Below are positions 34,801 through 41,534 of a stretch of 64,000 nt of DNA, piece after piece. The notes under the pieces are model-generated. The model searched no databases, was not told the DNA's origin, and saw only the letters and a list, made by a program, of their open reading frames with translations. The DNA is from Burkholderiales bacterium (GTDB lineage Bacteria > Pseudomonadota > Gammaproteobacteria > Burkholderiales > SHXO01): positions 29,273 to 93,272 of the forward strand of contig JADZGB010000001.1 in assembly GCA_020854105.1 (NCBI GenBank). The letters run 5' to 3'. Positions within the stretch are counted from its first letter, which is position 1, and each line of letters opens with the position of its first letter. A program made the translations under genes and the position numbers.

Positions 34801-35055
34801 TCGCGCTTGGGCGGAGGCTGGCAGGATTTCCAACAGCTGCCGCTGGGCGAGCAGAGCGAGGCTTATGAGATCGACATCATGAACGGCGCTAGCGTCGTGC
34901 GAACGCTCTACTCCAGCACCACGACGGCCGAGTACAGCGCGGTGCACCAGACCACAGACTTCGGCGCACCGAAGGCGGAGGGGACGTTGTCGTTGCGCTG
35001 GTACCAGATGAGCGATTCCGTGGGACGTGGTTTCCCCGGCGTGGCAACAGTGTAA
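31831..35055 (+). CDS. Tail hub/host-specificity protein with propeller-like insertion
   Basis: The 1074-residue protein begins with a glycine-rich hydrophobic segment and the family block SSYGTPIPQVWGNPRMAGTV, as in gene-transfer-agent gp15/rcc01693-like tail hubs. It includes YYANAAIGICG and later baseplate-hub domains (YSFDVVERDGKVRFPKRGG) plus a C-terminal region with HLLRGRRGSEWAIGNHHAGE. Residues about 220-520 are an unusual insertion of repeated beta segments (LWVGRSSGF, MWVSGSGSNY, VWIATSTTL, LWVDGSGNL, LWYNENSTT) resembling a propeller. Confidence 0.88.
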   Translation: MGQVVFGFAGAFIGNLILPGVGGAIGWAIGSGVGSMLFAPDLPSVQGPRLSDLRAQSSSYGTPIPQVWGNPRMAGTVLWMPPIIEIVTTEEVGGKGGGGGQEVTTYSYYANAAIGICGTEIAGLRRIWADSKLIYSAGTDNINAKSHYHLAGATVRLYRRTPDQLPDPLIESYLGVGNVPAYRDWAYLVLEMFPLRDYGNRLPNFTFEVVADGAPAHPVASFSYPTGREPDTSRNIEPGTVYDEASDLVIVGHGNYDDEPKHLDVTAFKRDGAQKWTRRLSTASGSMFATAHGGRMWTYGGVTAYLLQLATGNVTQLWSSANSSDRIAYCPPTNQLWVGRSSGFDGFARHDADVGTVIQVHSGVFDTIHSILWVPSTQEMWVSGSGSNYRAYTEDGAVLADFSLALGRLFYDPISDAVWIATSTTLRKVDPHSRTVLGSVAATGCGRFATDTSRNRGLWVDGSGNLKAIDLASLAITTIGTGYPTTSGYESYCVYNPHTDALWYNENSTTFGSNTVKRILLDRVAVAPPTIGEIVTQISAQVGLSADDIDVTQLTDTCEGFVLASRMSARSAIEPLQLAYSFDVVERDGKVRFPKRGGATVATIPFADLGAHEPGTEVPQAMATNRAQEVELPATLEIQYLDPAIDYQVNVQRARRIVTRSDDSRKVDLPIVLSADTAKRVADRAMFTAWMARNRRSVRLLRKWMLLDPADPVELEREDGTTQRVVVLRTDYGSPGLVALEVADDDASIYTQSALGGSATPGQDDIEWRAKARLELMDIPILRDEDDNAGFYAAVCGVSPSWPGAGIYGSSDGGLNFAPLAGASLTPIGNAQTVLAPGITTTWDEVNSVTVMLDAGVLSSSTDVNVLNGANLALLGEELIQFGTVVDNGDGSYTLSHLLRGRRGSEWAIGNHHAGERFVLLRASARRIVRNLSEVHLQRHYKAVTYGLLFDQADVVPFTNHAVGLKPLSPVHITGVRDEASNLMLSAVRRSRLGGGWQDFQQLPLGEQSEAYEIDIMNGASVVRTLYSSTTTAEYSAVHQTTDFGAPKAEGTLSLRWYQMSDSVGRGFPGVATV

Positions 35056-35065
35056 GAGGAGCAGC

Positions 35066-36757
35066 ATGGCAACCACTCCAAACCTTGGCATCACGCACGT
35101 GATTCAGCAACAGAACCAGCCGCACGTGCAGATCAACGCCGGCCTCGATGGACTGGATACCGCGATCGCGGGGCTCGCCTCGATCGATGCAGCCGGCAGC
35201 GGCAACCTGACGCTCACTGCTGCTCAGCAGCGCAACGGTACGCTGGAGTTCACCGGCACGCTCACCGGCGATCGCAACGTGATCGTCAGCACCGCGAAGA
35301 AGTGGCACATCAAAAATGGCACTGCGGGCGCGCACGCCCTCACCGTGAAGCGCTCGAGCGGCACGGGTGTGGTGGTTCCACAGGGCACCTGGTTGGAGGT
35401 GCTGCACGACGGGACCAACGTCGTGCAGGTGGGGCTCGGCCAGGCGCCCACGCCCTCACTGCTCGGCCTGTCGGACACGCCCTCCAGCTACACGGGTCAC
35501 GCCGGCAAGGTGCTCAAGGTCAAGGTCTCCGAGGACGGCACCGAGTTCGCCGAGGAGTCCGGCGGCGGTGGAGGCGGTGGCGCCTCCCTGTTCCTGGATC
35601 TGCTCGATGCACCAGCGGTCGCGGACTACGACGGCCTGGCCGGTCAGTACCTCCGCGTCAATGCCGGCGAGAGCGGTTTCGAGTTCGTGACGCCGCCCTC
35701 GCCCGATGCGATCTCGATGTCACAGGTCGTGGGCGACGGGGTGGAAACCGAGTTCGCCATCACCCACGACTTCGCCTCGCGCAACCTGTTCGTCATGGTG
35801 CACGAGACCGCCTCGCCCTACGCGCGGCTGGCCGATTCTCTCTACGAGGTCGAGTTCACCGACCCGAACAACGTCCTGGTGCGATTCGACAGCGCGCCCA
35901 CCTCTGGCCAGTACGAGGTGTTCATTGCCATCCCCTGGATCGGCGGCGCAACCGTCACGCCCGGATCGGGCAGCGCGGTGTACGAGGTCGCGGGCGAGTA
36001 CGAGCTCATCGTGCCCTCCGGCGTCGGTGTCATGACGGGCAAGGGCTGGGGACCCGGAGGGGGTGGAGCGCAGAACGGCTCCGGCGTTGGCAAAAGCGGC
36101 GGTGGCGGCGGCTTCGCGAGGTGCACCTTCGGGGTCACTCCAGGCGAGACGCTCACGATCAAGATCGGGGCGGGAGGGACGGCGCTGGTGTATGCAAATG
36201 GCTTGTCTGCGACCGCAACCGGCGGCGGGCTCACCGGCATATTCCGTGGCAGCATGCCGCTGCTGATTGCTGGAGGCGGCGGCGGCGCTGGCATCTGCGG
36301 AAGCTCCGTATCTACGGACAGCGGCGACGGCGGGGGTGGTGGCGGAACGTCAGGTAGTGCCGGCACCGGAGTCATCTCGGCCGGGGGCGGCGGATCGCAG
36401 GTCGCGGGAGGCTCCGCCGGTTCGGGAGGGAGCCCCGGTAGCTATCTCACCGGCGGAAATGGAGGCATTGCCGTCGACCAGAGCGTGGACGGCTACGGAG
36501 GGGGCGGCGGCTATGGGTACTTCGGTGGCGGTGGCGGCGGCGCGGATAGCGACAGCGTGGCGAGCGACTCCGATGGATCGGGCGGTGGCGGTGGCTCGGG
36601 CTACGTCACGGGTGTGGACACGACCCTGACCACCGGCGCCGCCGGCACGCCAGCCAATACCGCTGATGCAGATTACGGCCTGCTGTTCGCCGGCAAGGGC
36701 GGCGCCGGCAACAGCAGCGGCAATCCCGGCCGCATCGTTCTCTCGTGGGGAGTCTAG
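35066..36757 (+). CDS. Tail fibre/receptor-binding protein with glycine-rich C-terminus
   Basis: The 563-residue product starts at ATG 35066 behind AGAGGAG. The N-terminus (about 1-150) is a beta-rich attachment region (LTLTAAQQRNGTLEFTGTL). A middle domain (about 210-300) contains FAITHDFASRNLFVMVHE. Residues about 320-560 are dominated by Gly runs (GGGGG) separated by Ser/Asp/Tyr-containing loops. Such architecture occurs in phage adhesins where glycine-rich helices display variable loops that choose the receptor. Confidence 0.8.
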   Translation: MATTPNLGITHVIQQQNQPHVQINAGLDGLDTAIAGLASIDAAGSGNLTLTAAQQRNGTLEFTGTLTGDRNVIVSTAKKWHIKNGTAGAHALTVKRSSGTGVVVPQGTWLEVLHDGTNVVQVGLGQAPTPSLLGLSDTPSSYTGHAGKVLKVKVSEDGTEFAEESGGGGGGGASLFLDLLDAPAVADYDGLAGQYLRVNAGESGFEFVTPPSPDAISMSQVVGDGVETEFAITHDFASRNLFVMVHETASPYARLADSLYEVEFTDPNNVLVRFDSAPTSGQYEVFIAIPWIGGATVTPGSGSAVYEVAGEYELIVPSGVGVMTGKGWGPGGGGAQNGSGVGKSGGGGGFARCTFGVTPGETLTIKIGAGGTALVYANGLSATATGGGLTGIFRGSMPLLIAGGGGGAGICGSSVSTDSGDGGGGGGTSGSAGTGVISAGGGGSQVAGGSAGSGGSPGSYLTGGNGGIAVDQSVDGYGGGGGYGYFGGGGGGADSDSVASDSDGSGGGGGSGYVTGVDTTLTTGAAGTPANTADADYGLLFAGKGGAGNSSGNPGRIVLSWGV

Positions 36758-36759
36758 GC

Positions 36760-37179
36760 ATGAAGGTGCTCAAGCCCATCATCAAAGAGTATCGCCCCGG
36801 CAAGTTCCGCGAGATCCACGTGCTCGTCGAGGTCGATGAGCATCCGGCCGCGATGCGCGAGCTGATCGAGGAGCAGTTGCGCCGGCGACTGCGCGAGGAG
36901 GTGTCGATCGAGGAGCTGGTGCTTGCCCTCTACCGGTACATACAAGTCGTCGAGCGCGCGATCGCGCCCAAGCTAGCCGAAGAGGACGCGCGCACGGTGG
37001 CGGATGTCCAGCGCCTGTTCGAGCGCGTTGAGGCGCTACGCACCACCGCGCATGCGCTCAAGGTCGAGGTCGCAGAGGCCAAGCGTGAGGAGCTTGCGGC
37101 CGTCGACGTGGTCACCGATGCGACGTGGACGCGCGCGCGGAAGAAGGCCGATCAACCAGGACAGAAGGATCTCGCCTGA
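36760..37179 (+). CDS. Tail-associated protein, unknown function
   Basis: The 139-residue product is a charged coiled-coil type protein (MRELIEEQLRRRLREEVSIE; AHALKVEVAEAKREELAAV). It begins two bases after the fibre stop and overlaps the next gene by one base. It may be a fibre assembly chaperone or tail accessory. No family is recognised. Confidence 0.7.
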   Translation: MKVLKPIIKEYRPGKFREIHVLVEVDEHPAAMRELIEEQLRRRLREEVSIEELVLALYRYIQVVERAIAPKLAEEDARTVADVQRLFERVEALRTTAHALKVEVAEAKREELAAVDVVTDATWTRARKKADQPGQKDLA

Positions 37180-37451
37180 TGGGCTCCGACTGCCGTAAGC
37201 ACGGGTTCTATGCAATCCGACCGGACGAAGCTTGTCCGCTGTGCACCTCGCTGGCGCCCGAGTATAAGCGTGGATGGAGCGACTGCATGGCGTTGTGGCG
37301 TGCCCACATGGAGCGCCTAACAGATGCGCTTGCTGCGCCGTCCGATGTTGGATGGGCGAACCGAGCTGCAGAGATGCGGCGCATCATTAACGATGCTGTT
37401 GCTTCTGCACCCGAGGCAGTGAATGCAAAGCGGACCGATCCGCCAGCATAG
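37179..37451 (+). CDS. Cys-containing small phage protein at the right end
   Basis: The 90-residue product has CRKHGFYAIRPDEACPLC near its start, a possible zinc knuckle, and a helical remainder. Codon use is less GC-rich at third positions than in the structural genes, which suggests separate acquisition. It is the last intact gene before the phage terminus. Confidence 0.65.
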   Translation: MGSDCRKHGFYAIRPDEACPLCTSLAPEYKRGWSDCMALWRAHMERLTDALAAPSDVGWANRAAEMRRIINDAVASAPEAVNAKRTDPPA

Positions 37452-37555
37452 GATGCCACTTCATTCGCATTGACGTGCCGGAGGCGGCGTTCCAAGCCGG
37501 CCGCATCGCCCCCGGCCTGCCTGTGGATATCCCCGCGAAAGTGTTGGAGGGCTAG
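37446..37555 (+). pseudogene. Possible 3' remnant of a phage gene
   Basis: A frame without a good start encodes a coding-like segment (HFIRIDVPEAAFQAGRIAPG, then LPVDIPAKVLEG) and stops at 37553-37555. A GTG at 37475 could start 26 residues, but no ribosome site is seen. It may be the end of a gene whose 5' part was replaced by the preceding ORF. Confidence 0.35.
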
Positions 37556-37602
37556 CGTCGTAAGGACGCTTTAACCTCACTTATCCACAGGCGCAGGCCG
37601 AA

Positions 37603-37647
37603 CTCAAACCATCTGTCGCGAGATCTCAAACCATTTGTCGCGCTACA
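37603..37647. repeat. Prophage right terminus: two transposase-binding repeats and terminal ACA
   Basis: CTCAAACCATCTGTCGCG (37603-37620) and CTCAAACCATTTGTCGCG (37625-37642) are 18-bp direct repeats, one mismatch apart, spaced 22 bp. Read inward from the end the sequence is TGTAG then the first repeat. Mu's R1 and R2 sites have the same 22-bp spacing and start about six bases from a TGT-like end. The likely 5-bp target duplication is ctggt (37648-37652). Confidence 0.8.
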
Positions 37648-37769
37648 CTGGTGCGCGTCGCGGAATACTCGGGTTGCATCTGAACCTCCAGCTGGGGACC
37701 GTGAGTTTGAGCCGTTCGACAGGGCAGGGTTTTCAAAAGTTGCAAGGATTACCTGCGGGTCGCCGTGCC
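37648..37769. other. Host sequence between prophage end and tRNA-Ser
   Basis: About 120 bases downstream of the tRNA-Ser gene hold no recognisable gene. No intrinsic terminator is obvious. Confidence 0.4.
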
Positions 37770-37859
37770 TGGCGGAAGGAGTGGGATTCGAACCCACGAG
37801 GGACTTTCGCCCCTGCCGGTTTTCAAGACCGGTGCGTTCAACCGCTCCGCCATCCTTCC
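37770..37859 (-). tRNA. tRNA-Ser(TGA)
   Basis: The minus strand folds as a class II tRNA with GGAAGGA acceptor stem, long variable arm, TTCGAAT T-loop, anticodon TGA in loop CTTGAAA, discriminator G and encoded CCA. Intact. Confidence 0.96.
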
Positions 37860-37971
37860 GCGTTGCGCGGGGGCGATGATACGGCATTCCCGGCGGAGCA
37901 CCAGACGGCCAAGGGTCGTCGCAGCGGGCGGGGCGACTCCGCGGGCACCCACCCGGGGTGCCCGGGAATGA

Positions 37972-38301
37972 TCAGCGGCTGCGCGCGCGCTTGGCCGGAG
38001 TCGCGGCGCTGTTGGCGCTTTGCGCTTCCTGACGCAGGCGCTTGTACAGCACGGGATCCCGTGCCTTCAGGTACGAGATTACCTGGAAATCGCCGCTGGT
38101 GATCTTGCGCACGTCGATCTGGTCCACGTGCACCAGGCGCAGAAGTTCCTGCACGGGCTTGGGCATCGCACGACCGCTTTCATAGCGCGACCCACCGCTC
38201 TGGGTCACTCCGATCCGTCCCCAGAACTCCTGCTGGTTCAGGCCGAGCCTGTGTCGAATTTCGCGTGGATTGAGCGTCTTTTCGGTTCGCTTCATGGTCA
38301 T
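37972..38301 (-). CDS. XRE-type helix-turn-helix regulator
   Basis: The 109-residue protein has a compact HTH at about residues 12-55 (LGLNQQEFWGRIGVTQSGGS, RYESGRAMPKPVQELLRL) typical of small XRE-type regulators, followed by KARDPVLYKRLRQEAQ and a basic Ala/Lys tail. It stands alone between tRNA-Ser and the PQQ dehydrogenase. An ATG two codons downstream is an alternative start. Target unknown. Confidence 0.85.
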   Translation of the reverse strand: MTMKRTEKTLNPREIRHRLGLNQQEFWGRIGVTQSGGSRYESGRAMPKPVQELLRLVHVDQIDVRKITSGDFQVISYLKARDPVLYKRLRQEAQSANSAATPAKRARSR

Positions 38302-38581
38302 ATCTTGGCGGCATCAGTTGAACTGCCCGGGAGTCGACAGATCCCGAACTCATGATATTGGGCGAGCCCGGCCTTGGTTTAGTTCCCCGTGCGCGTCATT
38401 ATTACCTTGGCATCGTGGAGCGGGGCCGGGTCGCCAGGATGATTCGTCGTCATCCCAGAAGCAAATAATGATCCTTGCATAGTCATTTGACTATAGGAGT
38501 TTTCCCGACGCAGCGCAGCGCAATGATGACGCTGGCCGCAGCTCCTGTCGCGTGGCGGATGAAACTGTGTGGCGAATGCCG
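38302..38581. other. 280-bp intergenic region
   Basis: No gene is seen. The stretch is the upstream region of the minus-strand XRE regulator and is relatively AT-rich around 38460-38510. A promoter for the regulator probably lies in its left part, but no convincing hexamers are called. Confidence 0.4.
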
Positions 38582-38630
38582 TGCCCGCTCATGCGGGCAG
38601 GATGGAGCGGGCGCCGTCCTGCCGGCGCCC
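38582..38630 (-). terminator. Tandem hairpins behind the PQQ dehydrogenase gene
   Basis: Two perfect stems follow the stop codon: GGGCGCCG/CGGCGCCC (38609-38630, 8 bp) and TGCCCGC/GCGGGCA (38582-38599, 7 bp). There is no T-run, so they may be a Rho-assisted or mRNA-stabilising 3' end rather than a simple terminator. Confidence 0.5.
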
Positions 38631-38640
38631 GTCATACGGA

Positions 38641-40383
38641 TCAGGGAAGGCTGAACACCATGAGCACGCCCGAGTCCTTGGGGAAGCTGTCGAAGGGTGC
38701 GCCGAATACGCTGGCGTAGTCATCGCCCGCGAGTCCGCCCCATCCGGTGGCCACCGCAACGTACTGCTTTCCGTTCTTGCCGGTGTAGCTGATGATTCCT
38801 CCGTTGTGCCCCTGACCGTTGTTGTGCCGCCACAGTTCGCGCCCGTTCGCGGCATCGTAGGCGCGCAGCATTCCGCGCGCATCGGGCACGAAGAGCAGAT
38901 TGCCCCCGGTCGACAGCAGGCTTGCCAGAGGCGGCTCGCTGAAGCGTACTTCCCACTTCTTCGCGCCGGTGAGGGGATCGCGGGCAGACACGTGTCCGTG
39001 CACCTTGTCCCCCGGGGGGGGCACCATGCTGAACGTAGCGCCGATGTTGAGCTGCGCCATCGGCTCGAGAATGGGTTCGGTCTTCTTCACGTTCAGGTCC
39101 ATGCACCATTCGTTGCCGACCTTGTAGTACAGCCCGGTCTTGGGGTTGAAGCTGCCCGCGTTCCAGCTGATTCCGCCTGCAATGTACGGACACAGCGCCT
39201 TGTGCTCGCCCTCGGTGAAATCGCGCCGGCCGACCAAAGTTCCGTCGGGCTTGATGTCCTGGACGAAATTGACGTGCTTGACCAGGCGCCAGACGTTCTG
39301 GACCTTGCCCGCGCGGTCGTACACGAACACGAAACCGCTCTTGTTCGGATGCACGATGTACTTCTTGCCGGCCCGTTCGAGCATCAGGAACTCGCCCACG
39401 GCGCTGTCGAAGTTCCAGGCGTCATGCGGAAGCTGCTGGTGGTATGCCTTGAGTTCGCCGCTGTCGACGTCGAGTCCGATAACCGAGGTGGTGTAGAGAT
39501 TCGTGCCCGGGCGCGCGCCCTGTGTCATCCAGTCCTTGCCCGACCAGTCGTACAGCGGAGCGGGATTGCCGGTTCCCCACCACACCAGATTGGTCTCGGG
39601 ATCGAACCCGCCGGGCATCCAGCCACCACCGCCACCGGTCTTCCAGCTGTCGTTGCCCCACGTGTTGCGCGCGTCCGATTTGGTGCCTTCGTTGCCGCCG
39701 ACCGTGTAAAACTTCCAGACTTCCTTGCCGGTCCGCGCATCCACTCCGAAGATCGGTCCACGATAGGGCCATTCCCCGCCTTGCGCGCCGATGATGACCT
39801 TGTCCTTGACGAACAGCGGCGCGCCGGTGAACCCCACCGTGAGACGCGCCGAATCGAGCAGCTTGGTCTCCCACTTGGGTTTTCCACTCTTCATGTCGAG
39901 TGCCACCAGCTTCCCGTCGAGCGTGCCCATGTAGACGCTGCCCAGTCCCAGCGCGATGCCACGGTTGTAGGGGGAGTGCGTCTGTCTGGATACCAGATCC
40001 TCGTCGAGCTTCTGCTTGTGGTGCCAGAGCACTTCACCCGTGCTCCCATTGAGTGCGAACACCTGGTTGTAGCTGCCCGAGTAGTAGAGGATGCCGTCGG
40101 CGGCCAGTGGCATCGACTGCAGGCCGCGCATCGAGCGCGGCATGGCGTGGCTCCATGCCACCTGCAGCTTGTCCACGTTCTTCGTGTTGATCTGATCGAG
40201 CGCGCTGTAATGCCAGCTGCGGTAGCTGCCGTGATAGGTGGCCCAATCGCCGGGCAGCTTGTCGGCATCGCGGATGCGCTCGTAGGTCACGTCTCCAGCG
40301 TACTGATTGGCGGATGCCGCCCCCGCCAGCGTCAGGGCGGCAACGAGCAGTGTGCGGATGGCGGGCCGATTGCGTCGCTTCAT
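38641..40383 (-). CDS. PQQ-dependent alcohol dehydrogenase family protein, periplasmic
   Basis: The 580-residue quinoprotein has a signal peptide (about residues 1-26, cutting after AASA) and an eight-bladed propeller with tryptophan-docking repeats (GEVLWHHKQ, GKEVWKFYTVG, GAKKWEVRF, GRELWRHN). WWGTGNPAPLYDW matches methanol/ethanol dehydrogenases. Two oddities: the vicinal Cys pair expected near residues 131-141 is absent (VSRQTHSPYNRG), and the catalytic Asp position is Asn324 (PHDAWNFD), although Asp326 is kept. ATG 40383 is chosen with AGGAG seven bases upstream. No cytochrome or pqq genes are adjacent. Confidence 0.9.
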   Translation of the reverse strand: MKRRNRPAIRTLLVAALTLAGAASANQYAGDVTYERIRDADKLPGDWATYHGSYRSWHYSALDQINTKNVDKLQVAWSHAMPRSMRGLQSMPLAADGILYYSGSYNQVFALNGSTGEVLWHHKQKLDEDLVSRQTHSPYNRGIALGLGSVYMGTLDGKLVALDMKSGKPKWETKLLDSARLTVGFTGAPLFVKDKVIIGAQGGEWPYRGPIFGVDARTGKEVWKFYTVGGNEGTKSDARNTWGNDSWKTGGGGGWMPGGFDPETNLVWWGTGNPAPLYDWSGKDWMTQGARPGTNLYTTSVIGLDVDSGELKAYHQQLPHDAWNFDSAVGEFLMLERAGKKYIVHPNKSGFVFVYDRAGKVQNVWRLVKHVNFVQDIKPDGTLVGRRDFTEGEHKALCPYIAGGISWNAGSFNPKTGLYYKVGNEWCMDLNVKKTEPILEPMAQLNIGATFSMVPPPGDKVHGHVSARDPLTGAKKWEVRFSEPPLASLLSTGGNLLFVPDARGMLRAYDAANGRELWRHNNGQGHNGGIISYTGKNGKQYVAVATGWGGLAGDDYASVFGAPFDSFPKDSGVLMVFSLP

Positions 40384-40509
40384 CAACCATCTCCTATGGA
40401 TGTCGGGGGCCGGCGCGAAACGGCCCGCACGGCTTACAGAACAGCGAGTGCGTGCTCGCGCGAGTCGTCGGTGGACGACGAGGGGTGCGTGGGTGAGTCA
40501 CGCGCGACC

Positions 40510-40538
40510 ACTATAGTGAATGCGATCGGACGCTACAA
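40510..40538 (-). promoter_or_regulatory. Predicted sigma-70 promoter of the PQQ dehydrogenase gene
   Basis: On the minus strand TTGTAG (40538-40533) and TATAGT (40515-40510) are separated by 17 bases, about 125 bases before the gene start and just after the dksA terminator. Confidence 0.5.
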
Positions 40539-40543
40539 GAAAA

Positions 40544-40570
40544 ACAGGCCGATGGTTCGCATCGGCCTGT
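40544..40570 (-). terminator. Intrinsic terminator of dksA
   Basis: An 11-bp perfect stem (ACAGGCCGATG, loop CGAAC, CATCGGCCTGT) is followed by a T-run on the minus strand, 22 bases after the dksA stop. Confidence 0.92.
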
Positions 40571-40592
40571 CCCGGGTGAGTTGGAGCTGATA

Positions 40593-41015
40593 CTACTTCG
40601 CGACCTGGCGTTCCCTCAGTTCGTCCAGCGTCTTGCAGTCGATGCACAGTGTGGCGGTGGGGCGCGCCTCGAGACGCTTGAGTCCGATCTCCACGCCGCA
40701 GCTGTCGCAGTATCCGTAGTCGCCAGCATCGATCTTCGTGATGGTTTCCTCGATCTTCTTGATCAGCTTGCGCTCGCGGTCGCGGTTGCGCAATTCCAAC
40801 GCCATATCGGACTCCTGGCTCGCGCGGTCGTTCGGGTCCGCGAAGATCGTGGCCTCGTCCTGCATCGTGTGAACGGTGCGATCGATGTCCTGGCTCAACT
40901 CGTCCTTCAGCGTCTTGAGAATCTTGCGGAAGTGATCGAGCTGCTTGGGATTCATGTAAGCCTCACCCTTCTTCGGCTGGTAGGGCTTGAAATGCGTGTG
41001 GAACTCAGTCGGCAT
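40593..41015 (-). CDS. dksA: RNA polymerase-binding transcription factor DksA
   Basis: DksA inserts its coiled coil into the RNA polymerase secondary channel and, with ppGpp, mediates the stringent response. The 140-residue protein carries the coiled-coil tip DPNDRASQE with the two key Asp residues, the [17 protein letters not shown] helix, and the zinc finger CDSCG ... CIDC. The C-terminus LRERQVAK matches the enterobacterial protein closely. ATG 41015 is chosen because MPTEFHTHF gives the usual length. It has its own promoter and terminator. Confidence 0.97.
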   Translation of the reverse strand: MPTEFHTHFKPYQPKKGEAYMNPKQLDHFRKILKTLKDELSQDIDRTVHTMQDEATIFADPNDRASQESDMALELRNRDRERKLIKKIEETITKIDAGDYGYCDSCGVEIGLKRLEARPTATLCIDCKTLDELRERQVAK

Positions 41016-41092
41016 GTTGAGGAATCCCCTCGGTGCGTTTTCCCGGGGGCCGCACCTCGAAATGAGTACGACGCTCCCCGAAAAAAGGCGGT

Positions 41093-41121
41093 TTAATAGC
41101 AGAATTCGGAGGCCGCTGCAA
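41093..41121 (-). promoter_or_regulatory. Predicted sigma-70 promoter of dksA
   Basis: Minus-strand TTGCAG (41121-41116) and TATTAA (41098-41093) are 17 bases apart, about 80 bases before the dksA start. Confidence 0.6.
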
Positions 41122-41178
41122 GCAACTTTCAATCCGGGCTCGTGCGGGCGGGCGTCCAGCGACCGATGATGGTCGAAA

Positions 41179-41208
41179 TTGACCTTGACTGTCGCAGCCC
41201 GGCATAAT
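41179..41208 (+). promoter_or_regulatory. Predicted sigma-70 promoter of the tRNA cluster
   Basis: TTGACC (41179-41184) and CATAAT (41203-41208) are 18 bases apart and end 11 bases before tRNA-Pro, which fits a stable-RNA promoter. Confidence 0.65.
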
Positions 41209-41218
41209 GTAGGGCTTC

Positions 41219-41295
<77 letters not shown>

Positions 41296-41313
41296 GGCTT
41301 CAGGCCGTAATTC

Positions 41314-41390
41314 CTGCCCGTAGCTCAACCGGATAGAGCACCGGCCTTCTAAGCCGGGGGTTATGGGTTCGAGTCCCGTCGGGCAGGCCA
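41314..41390 (+). tRNA. tRNA-Arg(TCT)
   Basis: Acceptor CTGCCCG/CGGGCAG, anticodon TCT in loop CTTCTAA, TTCGAGT T-loop, encoded CCA. Intact 77-base gene, 18 bases after tRNA-Pro. Confidence 0.96.
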
Positions 41391-41431
41391 GTTGGCGCCG
41401 TCCATGCATCCGCTCTGGCGTGACCTTCAGT

Positions 41432-41508
41432 GGTGGCTGTAGCTCAGTTGGTAGAGTCCTGGATTGTGATTCCAGTTGTCGCGGGTTCGAGTCCCGTCAG
41501 CCACCCCA
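41432..41508 (+). tRNA. tRNA-His(GTG)
   Basis: The gene has the extra 5' G pairing with discriminator C, acceptor GTGGCTG/CAGCCAC, anticodon GTG, TTCGAGT T-loop and encoded CCA. Intact. Confidence 0.96.
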
Positions 41509-41534
41509 ATTTCTTCTAGCGCCGCTTCGCGCGC

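Larger units (their letters stand above)
1..37647. mobile_element. Mu-like transposable prophage (B3/D3112 type), left end off-window
   Basis: A transposase with a DDE core and a MuB-type ATPase are followed by Gam, GemA, Mor, Mu-type head genes and a siphovirus tail, in the order known for transposable phages such as B3 and D3112. Almost all genes lie on the plus strand with 1-4 bp stop/start overlaps. The right terminus is placed at 37647, where two tandem transposase-binding repeats are followed by the terminal ACA. The left terminus, repressor and Ner-type regulator are not in the window. The structural and replication genes show no obvious inactivating break, so the element may be functional. 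Confidence 0.95.

Noticed and set aside
37701..37721. Alternative prophage end at TTCGACA
   Set aside because: The sequence ends in ACA and has a partial CTCAAAC match in inverted orientation, but it lacks the 22-bp tandem spacing and six-base offset seen at 37603-37647.
38569..40590. Long plus-strand open frame opposite the PQQ dehydrogenase
   Set aside because: The minus strand encodes a complete quinoprotein with signal peptide and ribosome site. The plus frame has no recognisable domain.
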